Positions 12,784 to 25,110 of a DNA stretch of 64,000 nucleotides are shown here, one piece after another (positions within the stretch are counted from its first letter, which is position 1; each line of letters starts with the position of its first letter). The notes below the pieces were generated by a model, which worked only from the letters and a program-made list of their open reading frames with translations, had not been told where the DNA came from and made no database searches. The position numbers and the translations under genes were made by a program. The stretch is from Whalleya microplaca (taxonomy: Eukaryota; Ascomycota; Sordariomycetes; Xylariales; Xylariaceae), in assembly GCA_022497155.1 (NCBI GenBank), contig MU385733.1, positions 434,001-498,000 of the forward strand, given 5' to 3'.

Positions 12784-15012
12784 ATTTTAGACTTGCACCA
12801 CAGCTTGTGCTGAAGTACAACATGATCTTTTATCACAGCATATTAGATATAGCATCTACTACGTGCACAGAGCTATCAACGCTGATTTTCTGCAGCTTTT
12901 AAACCAGTACTTATTCACTAGATACACAGTTAACGAGATAACAAGGAATCAGATTGTTTTACCAGCCGTGTGCAAAAGCTTAGCACTACAAGAATGTCAC
13001 CGTGTACCTATGATTGGATGGATATATGTGCAGCAAATGGTTCATACACGTCGGCACGTGAACCGACTCCAAGACCAGAATATGATACTTTCCTGGCAAT
13101 ATTTGAATGAAGCACCCAGCAGGAGGATTCGAAGTGACTAGGTGCCTACAATCTAAGCCTTGAGACTTATATAAATGAACTAACCGGTAATCGAATTCCC
13201 TTTGCTACGGTGTCAAAATCTGTGAAAACTATCATGATGGGAATGAATTGAATTGAGCCTACTGAGATTGAATTCTCAAACCGACAATCGTAACAGGATA
13301 ATACTATGTTGCATGCCGTGTATTAAGATGCAGCTCTCTTGGACATGACAGATGTGACCTGGATTCGATTGTATTACGTTGTCTCAATTTGAAGCTCTTT
13401 GTGCCAGATATTGATCATCGAGAGCTCCGAATCACATTTATCCGCATGTTACATACTGCATGGGTATTCGTTGACGATCAATGATGGGTAGCGACTAACA
13501 ATTAGCTAAATGGCCTACATACCAGAGGACCAAGCTACAACGTGTATAGAGACGGATATCTCGTTGGCTCAAGACACGCATAATACTTCCAGAAAAGGTT
13601 TTCATCCCAAGTGCGCATTGAGCGTAGGGCGCTGGGCGTTGCAGCTGAAGGTCCGTGTTACCAGCACTCTCTATCACTGGAATCAACTCGATAGGTTGAC
13701 GAGAAAATAAGCTCAAAAGCCAAGAAGTGTCAGAGACAATGCGGCGATAGACGAGCTGTGGTGCGACAAGGACAGATCCGCCCTTGCCGCCTTCCCGTGG
13801 CTGCCGTGGGCATTAAAGAGGACTTAGTCGATCTTCTAGAAAAGCTAAGACGATCAAAACCAAACTTTTATGATTGTCAGCACGCCAGGAACGAGTTGCT
13901 GAAAGATCTGGTTCCAGAAATGAGTTGTTGTTTGGCTGTTTCTAACAGAATTAGCCACAGAGGAGAGAAGATTAGCCTAGGAATGATTCGGACCCTAACA
14001 CGAAGGTAAGGCACGAAATACACGTAGAGGGAACCCGTAAAATTTTCGTATCATTAATTACACTTACGAAGGCGCTCGGTGCTGGAGAGGCGCATGAAGG
14101 AGGCAAGTAGTACAGTGATCGTGAAGCTCGGTGGACGTTTGAGACTGGTGGAGACAGTTAGAGTCCACAACGGTGGGCGGCTCATCAGACGGGGAAATGA
14201 CCCAGGCGATCATCTGTTGTGTCAGATCGCGGTTATGCAGAGGCTGATAAGCAACTAGGACTGCCAGGAGGCAAAGAGGCAAGGAGGTTTCTTCTTCTTC
14301 CCTTTTTCCTTATATGGGAGAGGTGACCGTGGGAGGCGTTGGAACGTTTGGAAGTATGTGTCATAGAATTGACCGCATTGTTTCTTGGGAGTTTGAAAGT
14401 TGTGATACTGCTACCCCCTTTCACTTGGAAGGAGGAGAAATACCCAAGCTGTAAAGGTTAGGGCTGTCAGGCCGCCAAAGCCCAGACTGATTCCGGATTA
14501 GCGCCACCCAGCTTTCTAGAAGCCTTACCTAACTGCATAGACGGAGATCGGAAGAAATCGGAACTTGGGTAGCTGCGGTGTTGCAAGGATTTGCCGCGTG
14601 CTCTTGACGCAGTCCAGTTCTGGATCCACCCGCCTTGTCGTCCAGCCCGTCTTATGTCTCCATCTTGTACTAGAAGTCAACGAACTCGTCCGAAGTTCAA
14701 GGTTTAACTCCAGTTTCTTACCAGCCTTGGCTACTTACCCTAGCAGGCCTAGCAATACCTCCGGCTTGGCCGAAATGTACAGATAACTAAGGATGGAGAA
14801 GAACTGCTCCCTGTGAAGCTGCGGAGGGACGAAAACAGCGGAAAACGCTCTGTTGAGAGTCTCAAACCAGACGTCTCAACTGGTTAGGAATCAAAACGAA
14901 GGAGTCATGAGCTGCAACGTCAGGCTTGTGCAGGCACACCCGCCAGGCCCTTGGGGTTGGGGGCGCTTGATCTAACTCCGTACCGTCTAGCTTCTGCCGT
15001 GGGCATACGCGG

Positions 15013-15064
15013 TATGTATGTATGTGTGTATGTATGTACATATGTAAGTACGTAGTATGTATGC
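15013..15064. repeat. TATG-type microsatellite
   Basis: Imperfect TATG/TGTA tetramers over about 50 bases, interrupted by TGTG and TACA. Located in the gene-poor stretch upstream of malic enzyme. Confidence 0.85.
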
Positions 15065-16768
15065 AATGCGCATCATGGTCACTCGTAACGATTTGACAAT
15101 GGACTTGGGGTAAAATTATAAGAGTCGGGACGGTGGTATCCACGGACATGCAATACAAGGGTCTGAGAATCCGATCCATGATCCAGCAACCCCAAATCCT
15201 CTCGGAGCCTTTTCCTTGTTGCGAGGTAGCGAGACATCACGATATCTTTGAGTGCTTGCGTTTCACGAGAGTGACTTGGTAATAAAAATACTTGCGAGCT
15301 GTCATATCATCACATGTTGGGAGGAACAATTCTTGTTACTGTGCTTACGACATGCGCACGTAAAACGATGGCAACTCTCGAATTGAATACCTACATGTGG
15401 TCATGGTAGACCGGTTACCCCAAAAGTATCTACAGAAGCCAAGTTCTCACGGAACTCAACTTGTCGAACCCCAACCGGACGGCTCTTGCATCGACCTGCA
15501 TACACCTTGCATATACATCTAGATTGAATATTTCCATCTTACCTAAGGACAGCGGTGACAGGTCTTGTTGTGTTGAACCTCACTTACATATACTTGAATT
15601 CAACCATTTTTGTTTTCGTTGTCATTATCACAGCCTCCTATTAGGTAGTCTATGATTCGTCATCTTTGTATAGAGAATCCCAAAAACAGGCTAGTTCCCA
15701 GAAGTTGTACGTCGTACCCGCAACTTTAAATTGTGCTATGAATCTGCTCAGGTCATCGTGAACGGGCCCCAACAAAATTTTCCTCTCATCAGGATCCTAT
15801 CAGTTTGGCTGTACACACGTACGGCTTCGTACGTAAATAGCTATATTTTTAACACAAGAAGAAATGCCGGAAATTGTAGTCTCATTTGGACCTAAACGTG
15901 CCCCCCCGAAACACCTTCTCAACCTGAGCTTTTGATCCTATTAGTGACATATGTCCCAGCCCCGAGCTTTAGGTATCCTCTTAGTTCTGGAGACTCCAGT
16001 TTCTGTCGGCTATCGCTCGCGGATGTGTTACTCATTACAGTTCACTTGACTTGGGTGTACTTTTCTGATCAACGTAAGGCCTGTCTAGTACGGTAGCTCG
16101 AAAAGAGAAGACGCTTGGAGATCTTGATTTTCGTTCCGTAACTTGCCGGTCAGACGCCCTTTAATTCGCTAATTAACTAAATCCCACGATCTGGGCCTGG
16201 CGTTTGATGCCCTATGAAACCCCAACGAAACCACGGAACGTCCTTGTCGCATCTAACCAGACTCCGTTTGAGCCTTGCACGTCCCCCAATGGCGACATCT
16301 CGTCGCCTCCCTACCCCTACAAGGGCATACCGAACCAGGGTCCTCGGTCCGCCTCGTACAGGTACGACTGGTACCACTTTGCCAATATTAAGAAGCTTCC
16401 ATTCGCCTTCGCCTGCGCATGCGTCTGTCATCGACAACGACATTGCCTTTAATACTGCCGGCCGGACTTTATTTAATAGAAAAGACACGAAGACTCTTCG
16501 GGATAGTAATCATATCACCCACACACCACACACGCACCATAACCACCTTCCCGAACCTTGTCCCTCGTGTCCCGGACTTTTCCCTGGTAGCACTACTGGT
16601 AGTGGTATCCGAAAGTGGGAAATTTCATCTACGCCATCTCCATATCCATCATATCCGCTGCCTGCAGCCACTATTGGAGAGGGCAACGGTCCCACTGCCG
16701 GTCATCAGCGCCCGACATCCAGTCTTTCCTTTTTATTACTTCCGCACCGTCCATCACCGACGCCCCCC

Positions 16769-18950
16769 ATGGCATTTAGTAGCACTTACAGCACAGCCGG
16801 CTCAGATATATCAACCCCTCGTTCTTCTTCCCCCTCATCGTCAATTGTTTCTGCGCGCTCTTCCCATTCTTCCGTTTCTAGTAAACGCCTGTCCCTTTCC
16901 CTACAACGGAGGACGTCAGCACTAAACCCAATGTCCACTGTCGACATAACCGCAATCCAAGAACAAATGAAAATGGCCTCCCTAGACGGACTGAGAGGTT
17001 ACGCCCAGAACCATTATGGCGAGGTTCACCAATACAGGACTACGGACTACGTCCCGAAGTCGGCCGCTGGTGGCTACCAAGTATTACGAGAACCTCTGTG
17101 GAACAAAGGTGTGTGACTCCCCCAACGTCCCAACGGGTCTACTGCGAGATCTCGGGTCGCTGACTCACATGTTCTAGGCCTCTCCTTCACGCCAGAAGAA
17201 CGCGTCTCTAAGAACCTAACTGGCTTAATACCACACGCCATGGAGAGCGTCGAGACTCAAGTAGAGAGATGCATGAAGGTCATTAACTCCAGACAGACCA
17301 ACATTGACAAGTACCTGTACCTGTCGGCGCTCAAGAGCCAGAACCTAGACCTGTTCTTTAGAGTACTCATTGATAATGTTCGCGATCTCATGCCGTTGGT
17401 GTACACCCCAACAATCGGTGATGTCTGCCTGCAGTACTCTACCCTCTACACCCGTCCAGAAGCATTGTATATTTCGATTAAGCAGCGAAAGTCAATCAGG
17501 ACCATCCTTAACAACTGGCCCTACCCGGACCCCGAGATCTGTGTCGTAACAGATGGATCCCGCATTCTGGGGTTGGGCGATCTGGGTGTAAATGGTGTGG
17601 GGATCTCCGTAAGTCTATTCAACCTTAACTTAGCCTTTTTTTCCTTAGTCGAGGTGACCTGCGGGATAGTGGCACTGACACCTGCTAGATCGGGAAGCTG
17701 TCTCTCTACACCGGAGCGGCCGGCATCCACCCGGGCAAGACCCTGCCTATTGTCCTAGACTGCGGCACTAACAACGAGACTAACCTCAAAGATCCTCTCT
17801 ACCTGGGTCTTCGAGCAAGACGTCCTTCCCCGGCTGTGGCCCAGGAGTTCATGGATGAATTCATGGAGGCTGCCGCCGATGTCTTCCCCAACATGGTCGT
17901 CCAGTTCGAAGACTTCGAAACGGAGAAGGCATTTGCTTACCTGACCCGCTACCGGAATAAGTACAAGTGCTTCAACGATGACATCCAAGGAACTGGTGCT
18001 GTTGTATTAGCAGGGTAAGTTACTCGTGTTCTAAGCTTCAAGCCTATATAATAGATTGCTGACGTGCTTGTAGTTATATCGGTGCTGTGAATCTCTCTGG
18101 CGTTCCTATCGAGGAGCAGCGTCTGGTCTTCATGGGTGCCGGATCAGCCGGTGTTGGTGTTGCCAAGCAAATGGTCGAGTACTACACCCGCCGTGGTCTT
18201 TCAGAAGAGGCCGCCAAGGACAAGTTCTGGCTCGTCGACACCAAGGGTCTGGTCACTACTGACCGAGGTGACAAGTTGGCCGAGCACAAGAAGTACTTCG
18301 CCCGCACGGACAACAACGGCCACCAGTTCCGCACCCTCGAGGAAGTCATCGAGTATGTCAGGCCCTCCGCCCTGGTAGGGCTGACTGCCACTTTCGGCGT
18401 TTTCACCGAGTCCGTCGTCCGTGCCCTCAAGGCCTCTGTCGACTCGGGTGGTGCGGGACGCCGTCCCATCCTGTTCCCCCTTAGCAACCCTCTGACTAAG
18501 GCCGAATGCACGTTTGAGCAAGCTGTGCAGTGGACGGATGGCACCGGCATCTTCGCCTCCGGCTCTCCCTTCGCGCCGTTCGCCGTCAAGGCCGGCGATC
18601 ATGCCGTGACCTACTGGCCCAACCAGGGTAACAACGTCTACGTGTTCCCCGGTATTGGTCTCGGTGCCATCCTCGCCAAGGCCACCAGGATCACTGATGA
18701 GATGATCTACATTGCCGCTGCCTCACTGGCGGAGTCGCTGAATGTCGAGGAGATCCAGAAGGGCTTGATCTACCCGCACATCGAGCGTGTCCGGGATGCC
18801 AGCGTCGTCGTGGCCCGGGAGGTCATGAAGTCTGCCCGCCGGGAAGGTGTGAGCGCTCTGCCCGATGAGCAATGGGTTGAGTGGGAAGAATGGGGCGATG
18901 TCGCCCTGACGAGATACATCAAGGAGAAGATCTACGATCCTCTTAAGTAA
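16769..18950 (+). CDS. mae1: Malic enzyme (probably NAD-dependent, mitochondrial)
   Basis: Oxidatively decarboxylates malate to pyruvate and CO2. Exons 16769-17108, 17178-17608, 17689-18014 and 18074-18950 join in frame to about 657 residues. Recognisable parts are the N-terminal malic domain (PLVYTPTIGDVCLQYS), the metal-binding signature (FNDDIQGTGAVVLAG, split by the third intron) and the dinucleotide-binding GAGSAGVGVA. Substrate and metal residues look present. The chosen ATG gives a Ser/Arg-rich, acid-poor leader of about 55 residues compatible with mitochondrial import. The same frame stays open upstream to about 16214, so a longer form cannot be excluded, and ATG 16931 would give a shorter, leaderless form. 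NAD rather than NADP preference is inferred from the family, not from a diagnostic residue. Confidence 0.92.
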
Positions 18951-20067
18951 GAATGTGCGCTGCATATTTGGGAAGGAAAATATCTACATCTCATGGTCGG
19001 CGTTATCGGGCGGGTTATATTTAATGTTCGCGATTTGTTTTCTTCTTTCCCGGTCAGACTGATAGCCTCTATTTTCGGTCGAAGGCGGTTTTTCAGAGAT
19101 ATCCCTGTTCACCTTTCTTATACTACACAAGCAAGACGTTTGAGTCGGTCTATGGAAGGAAAATTAGACTCAAGAACACTAAAGTGCAATGCGTACCTTT
19201 GCAACTGGTATGTCGTTATACAGGTCTATAGATGGTCAATAGACTTAGAATGGCAGTTTCAGCTTTGACTTATTTCAATGACCAGTAACACCCTCTTGCA
19301 AGTGTTTCTTCACTTTGACTGAATGGATCCCCTATGCATCCAATGAGAATGTGTATATTCTACCTTTCAAAAGACTTTCCTTAATCGTTCGCCTAGACTG
19401 GCTTTCATCCAATCGCAGGCTTTCGCAGTAAACTGCATCTCGAAATGTACTAGGTCTCCGCATCTACGTGACATTCCTTCATGTCAACATTTTCATAATT
19501 AATCAATTGGTTGTATGGCAAAGGCTTCATTGGTGCGACTAGACCCCGGATTTTCATCTCCGCTTAATCAAGATCTGCCCTTTTCCTCCTCTTCAATCCA
19601 CATTAGCCGAGTGGCTCGACCACTTTCTAATACCCATGGCTTTCTCTTCCTTTATTAGACACGCGTGGCAAGCCAACCCTGCTGCGCGTGTCATGGTATG
19701 TTCGTTTCGTTTTTTAATATTGAGATAATATCTTTCCCGTCTAGCGCTGCAACTGCCCCCTCATCCCTCTGCCTCGGTTCAGGGTGCCTGGAACTCGTGG
19801 GAACTCGAAGCCAAGACGGTAGCATAGGGCGCATTTATTCTTTGCTTTTGAAGCTTTGGTACTGAGGGGGCGTGATATTGCCTAACTAGATGGATGAGTG
19901 TAGTGCACTGTACTTAGATGAAAGACCCTCCGCTTTTAGATGCAGGGGTATCCGCATTCTCGTAATTTTATATTCTTCAACGAATTCGAGCGAGCGCACG
20001 CCTTTCTCTTTGTATTATAGGTAGGCATCGGTAGCAGAGTGTAGATAGCCACCCCCGAAAGCAAACC
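18951..20067. other. Intergenic region between malic enzyme and the GH28 gene
   Basis: 3' flank of malic enzyme and promoter of the GH28 gene. No gene, tRNA or repeat could be supported. A single CreA-like core (CTCCGC at 19928-19933) is present but is no more than expected by chance. Confidence 0.6.
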
Positions 20068-21819
20068 ATGAAAATCACATTCCTCCTGCCGCTGCTGGCA
20101 GCGCTTGCCGGCACGGCCTCCGCGGCACTCAATGTCACCGGATCGACGTGCACGGTGACGCCGCTGGAGACGGGCACCAATGGGCAAGATCCAGACGACA
20201 CGCCGCAGATCCTCGACGCGTTCAAGCAGTGCGGGACCGACGGCACGATCATACTGACCGAGGGCTTGTTCCATATCGGCCAGGTTATGGACACGACGAC
20301 CCTCAGCAACGTCGACATTGAGATACAGTACGTAACTATTCCCGAGTATCTTACCTAACCCTCTACTCCTACTTCGGCCTGTCCCAGGAGCTATGCACAT
20401 CTATCCTTCAGGATATCTGTAGAGATGTGAAGTCCTGAGGAAGGACTGGAAACAGCAGATACGATATTCGAAGGAAGTATGTATGCACTAACTCTGGTTG
20501 GCGCATAGCGGGACCCTGCAGTGGTCCTCCGACATCCAGTATTGGCTGCGCAGCAGCCTCAGCGTCACATACGCGGGGCGCTCGACCGCGTGGAGGCTCG
20601 GCGGCACCGATATTCGCCTGCGCGGGTTCGGCAAGGCGTTGTTCGACGGCCAGGGTCAGCTCTGGTACGATCAGAATCGCAACCAGGGAAATCAGAACGG
20701 CCGGCCTATCAGCCTGACGCTGTGGCATGCAAAGAATGTCCTTGTGGATGGGATTACGTGGAGGCAGAGTCAGTTTTGGCGTAAGTTGTTTTGATTCTTC
20801 TGCTTCGAGTCGAGCTGGTGTCTACAGGCCGTATATTTACCTGCTATTCACTACGAATAGTTGATTGGCGCCCGAGGATGGGATCGGAGTGTTTGTCGAA
20901 CCGTTGCTGTTAATGAGAATTTGACTAAGAGATTGGTATGAGATAAAAAAGTGTTTTTGAAACTGACGTGAAAGCCATGTGCAGATACCTTCGTTGCGTA
21001 TAGCGACAATATTACGATGACGAATTTGGACATGAACTCAACGAGCAACAGCCAGTGGAGCACAGTCAACACGGACGGCACTGATACATGGAACACGAAC
21101 AACGTGTATATCAGTAACTGGACGGTGACGTGTGGCGACGTAAGTTTCTTGGATTACTTTCCCTTAATTTGTACTTATATAGACCAGGAGCGAGGGTTTC
21201 AAACTCCTGTCCCCCGACTGCATTCTTCCTCGTAACCCTTGTCTAACACCTGGCTTCCTTATAGGACTGCATCAGCATGAAAGGAAACAGCAGCAATATT
21301 TTCGTAGAAAATGTCAAATGCTACGAATCTGGATGCGCCGTGATCGGCTCCATGGGCAACCCGGCCACGACGCCTGACCTCGTCTCGAACGTGGTCTTCA
21401 ACAACATCACGTGTGTGCATAGCTCAAACGCTGCCTGGATCAAGACGTACTCGGGCACAGGGTACGTGAAGAACGTGACCTTCTCTAACATTGTCGCCGA
21501 AAACGTGAACCAGCCCATCTACGTGACACCATGCATCTACACGGGACAGGGCTGCGATAGCAGCCGCATACCCATCAGCGACATCCGCTGGATCAATGTC
21601 ACGGGAACCAGTCGATATAACATTGCTTCCGCTATCCACTGCAGCGCCAGCGTGCCGTGCACCGGTCTTTCCTTCGAGAATGTCAGCATTACCTCCCTGG
21701 ACGGTAGCACCGATGTCAAGTATCTCTGCAGCAATATCGAGGACCAGGCCAACACGGGTATTCCCTGCACGGGAACGTGTCCGGCAAATTGGCCGCAGCA
21801 GCTGGACGGGAATCGTTGA
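20068..21819 (+). CDS. Secreted glycoside hydrolase family 28 protein (exo-polygalacturonase/rhamnogalacturonase-like)
   Basis: Exons 20068-20327, 20509-20780, 20985-21139 and 21265-21819 give 413 residues with a clear signal peptide (MKITFLLPLLAALAGTASA). The parallel beta-helix repeats typical of pectin-degrading GH28 enzymes are visible, with many N-glycosylation sequons. Catalytic Asp positions are kept: NTDGTDTW near residue 206 and GDDCIS near 228-232, the latter rebuilt exactly across the third intron. However, the usual G-H-G turn is replaced by SGCAVIGS near 250, and the usual R-I-K is A-W-I-K near 284, so the His and Arg used by polygalacturonases for substrate binding are missing. 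Rhamnogalacturonan-type GH28 enzymes also depart at these positions, so a different pectic substrate is more likely than a dead enzyme. The gene converges with the following minus-strand gene. Confidence 0.92.
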
Positions 21820-22225
21820 AGAAGAGAAAATGTTGAAAGGGGCTAGAGATAGACGGGCAGGGGAGACTGAGTAGTTGATTCAGATATGGAGGGTTGGCTT
21901 ATGATGTATATAGTGTCACGTATGATTACAACAGTATAAAAAACAGCAACTTGTCTCATATTACATTGAAGTTTATTGATTTTATTCATGTTTGTCCATA
22001 TCTCGTTACCCGTCGCTAAACCTTTTTGATCCGCTCATTATGTATGTACGTAGACACTCGTAAAGCACGTCTGATCGATCCTAAGCCCTAGCGATCAGTC
22101 ACCCAGCCAGTAGTTATCCATTCCAAACCTCATTTCCCATGATCCGGTTTTCCCGTTTGCCAATACCACGACGTATCTATTATGTTTAAGACCGCCACCC
22201 CGTTCGTTGCCTTCCCCTTAACCCT
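21820..22225. other. Convergent 3' flanks
   Basis: 406 bases between the GH28 stop and the stop of the minus-strand gene. T/A-rich with likely polyadenylation sequences for both genes; no gene seen. Confidence 0.7.
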
Positions 22226-25110
22226 TTACTCATACTGCCTCCACTCCCTACGCAGCCTCTCCACCTCCGCTTCCACCCACGCAGCGCCCAGGACCTCCTT
22301 ATCGAGCCCGGCAACTCTATCATAGAACTCCTGCTCTTTGGCCCAACGCTCGCGGAACCTCTGCTCGAGGTAGTCCAGATCGCCCCTTCGGACGGCCCTC
22401 GCAAACACCTGACGCATATTATTCGAATACAACTGACAAGCCGCAACCGGCAACTCAGTCGGCCTCTCAAAGAAATTCCGCGCGACATCACTGCCACCGC
22501 TACCATTACCACCGTCACCATCATCAATATGCGGCACCACGGCATCGACATAGCACTCCTCGCAGACCGTGAACCCAGGCACATCGCGCATGGTATACCA
22601 CAACGCCCTCGAAACGGGCCGATCGCGCGCACACTCCGGGACACGCGCGAGCGCCCTCACGCGATCCGCAAGCGCCTGGACGTCGAGGGCATCCCGCGCC
22701 GCGAGCGCCTGGTCCGCCGCGGCCTCGAACACGTCGAAACACAGCACGAACCGCGAGCGCTCGCCGCCACTGTCGCGCTCGCGCTGGTGCATAGCGCACA
22801 CCGCACGCGCGGGCTGCTGCTGCGGGTCCGCGGGCGCGAAGACCCCTGTCAGGTTCGGCAGGAGGGCCTCGATGGTGCGCGCGCAGGCCGGGCATATGCG
22901 GAATTGGGAGACGGTGGCGGGGTTGCTGCTGCTACCGCTATTGGTGTGCGCGTGTCGTCGACTGCTGCCGCGGTCGCTGTTGCCGCGCGGGTTGCGCACC
23001 GAGTACCAGATGCGGATGGCCTCGCGCGGCCCGCTGCACGGCAGGTGGCGGGCGGCGACGTTGGCGAGGCTGTGCAGGAGCGCCAGGTCCGGCTTGCGGT
23101 ACTTGCGCGTGAACAGCCACGCGATGTGGTAGTACTGCGAGGCGCCGAAGTCGCAGGCGATGGGCTTGTCCGAGGGCCGGAAGGGCGCGGGGACGAAGTG
23201 GTGCGCAAACTCGGTGTTCGAGAACGTCGCCTCGTAGCACGACGGGCAGATGTTGAAGCTGTCGCACCGCGGCAGCGTCAGCCAGTCCATGTAGCCGGGG
23301 ATTGGCTTGGTGCGGGGACAGCTGGGGATGTCGGGGAGCTCGCCGGCTTCGATATCTTGCGAGTATCGTCTGTATGACGCCATGGGTTCATGCGTAGGTA
23401 CACGATCCTTGAGCGGGTCATATTTGGGAGGTTGCCAGCTCTGTCTCTGAGGGCTAGACGACGGCGTTGATGCTAATGAGCGCGAATCTGATTGATGGCA
23501 TACAAATGACCAACGGGTATCGGTTGGAGAGCCGGAGCTGATAGCCGCCGCTGTTGCGGCTCCGACAGCAGCTGGGATGGCCACTGGCACAGAGGGATTC
23601 AATACAGACCTGCTAGTAGAAACACGGGATAAGGGTGGCCCAGGGCGGTCCTCATTGCGAGTAACCCTGACTTCTTTTGGAAATGTGGCACTGCGAGGGC
23701 TAGGAGATTTCGAGGTCCTCTTATCGAACTGATTTTGGGAGATCCTTGGCGATGCGAGCGGCGTTGGGCCCCTTGATCTGTGCCTGACATCTGACTTTGA
23801 TTCTGTCGGAGTCATGAGGTAGGCTCTTCTCCCGTCAATAATAGTTGAAGTTCGTCGACGATGAGAATCACGCCGATGCGCCGCCTCCTCATCGCTTGAG
23901 TAGAAGCAGTCACTGTTCGGCGGAGTAATTCGCTTATCTGCAGAGCTTGACGAAATCTGAGAGGCGGTATCCCGCTCAGATCGAGAATAAGAATGCCCCC
24001 GACCAACTCTAGGAGAAAGCGCCTCGACGGACTGGCGAGGTTTGTCATAGGCATCTTTTGAGGTCCATTTCACCTGCTGCGGGAGATTTGAAGTAGAATG
24101 CCGCTTGGAATAAGTTGGACTATTCGTAAGTGTCGATGTAGAAGTCCTCTCTCTATGCCTTCGACTCTCTGGTGGATTTCTGTCGTATTGGCTATCACGA
24201 TGTGTTGGTCTTTGGCGCCCTTGAGTGTTGGGGCTAGACCCGCCATTGTAAAAAGCTCGGTCTCTCCCTCTAGTAGAGTGTTCTATGACATCTGGTGACA
24301 GTGTGTTTGGATCCCGGAACCGGGAACTGTGGCGAGGCGAGAAATAATCCTCGCTGCTCTTGTCAGTCCTCGTTGTAGACTTCTCTCTCCTTGCATCCCG
24401 TGACCGTGCTCGCGGCTCGGAGTTAACGCTAGTAACTATAGTAGGCAGATCTTCCAGTCTGCTGCGACGCTTCTCGTGAACTGGTCTGTCCTTCTTTTTC
24501 TCGGGCTCCTCCTTGACTGGAGTGGGATAATCATATTTACGGCCGGTGTTTGCTTCATAAGACGTAGGTTCTGGTTCGATATTCCGTACCTTCGACCTAG
24601 ATCTGGATCGTCTCGGAGGCTTTTTTGCCGTGTCCGAGGACTCATATGCAGAGTCAGATGCGTTCGACACTAGTACAAAACGACGCTCGGGATTGTATTC
24701 GTGTACAGGAAGAAGAATGGGGGTTTGATCAGGGTCTCCCCTAAGTGTCGGCTCCTCGCCAGGCACGGAAGAGATCTCTGATCCATATTCTTTCGCAAGC
24801 GACACGGCTTCGTCCTCGACACTCGGGGGTGGAGGGTGGTAACGCTGTCGCCCTGTGTTACCTGAGAGGTCGTCTCCTAGAGCCGCTACATCGACATAGG
24901 ATGACTGACTCGATGGAGTACTCGAACCGAAACTACACGATTCAATCACGTCTTAGCGAGCCATTCGGCTTTGCTCCTCCAGCCGTTGATTGCAACCATG
25001 GACATTGGAGGGCTGGTTCATGTAACTTACTGTCTCGACCCCGAGTTTCTAGCCCTCGAATTGGGCCAATAGCCTTGCTGTAGAAGTGCATCGATTCCCT
25101 TTTCGACCAT
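22226..25110 (-). CDS. Large Ser/Arg-rich protein with C-terminal Cys pairs, function unknown
   Basis: The long frame has no ATG of its own at the 5' end. A short first exon, 25110 to 25031 (ATG, 26 codons), joins through a GTAAGT intron to 24932-22226 and gives about 928 residues. Roughly the first 560 residues are low-complexity, rich in Ser, Arg, Pro and charged residues (repeated RSRS and RRR patches) and probably disordered. The C-terminal third is structured and GC-rich. It carries spaced Cys pairs: ICPSC near 585, RICPAC near 707 and TVCEEC near 815, plus HHF and WLF blocks, suggesting zinc-binding modules. I recognise it only as a conserved filamentous-fungal protein type; no function can be assigned. 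The acceptor has a weak pyrimidine tract but a plausible branch site (GCTAAGA). Confidence 0.85.

Larger units (their letters stand above)
8705..16768. other. Gene-poor block (8 kb)
   Basis: No complete gene could be supported. It begins with the 3' flank of the GAS2-domain gene (a GGAA microsatellite and T tracts) and ends with the probable promoter/leader of malic enzyme (C/T-rich from about 16200; the malic enzyme frame is open upstream to about 16214). Between them, stop codons are frequent in all frames and only short protein-like segments survive, notably at 10903-11747. Other short open stretches at 10450-10716, 12863-13141 and 13758-14009 are not recognised and may be chance or relics. 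There is a TA run at 12768-12783 and TATG-type repeats at 15013-15064. Confidence 0.65.

Noticed and set aside
19600..19640. TAGCCGAGTGGCTCGACCA resembling a tRNA D-arm
   Set aside because: No matching T-arm or acceptor stem follows within 100 bases.
19928..19933. CreA-like site upstream of the GH28 gene
   Set aside because: A single 6-base degenerate match in about 1 kb is expected by chance; CreA control usually involves paired sites.
22529..23377. 282-codon plus-strand open frame
   Set aside because: Antisense shadow of the GC-rich C-terminal coding part of the 928-residue protein.
16769..25110. Idea of a metabolic cluster joining malic enzyme, GH28 and the Ser/Arg-rich protein
   Set aside because: No shared pathway, no dedicated regulator or transporter next to them, and ordinary intergenic spacing.
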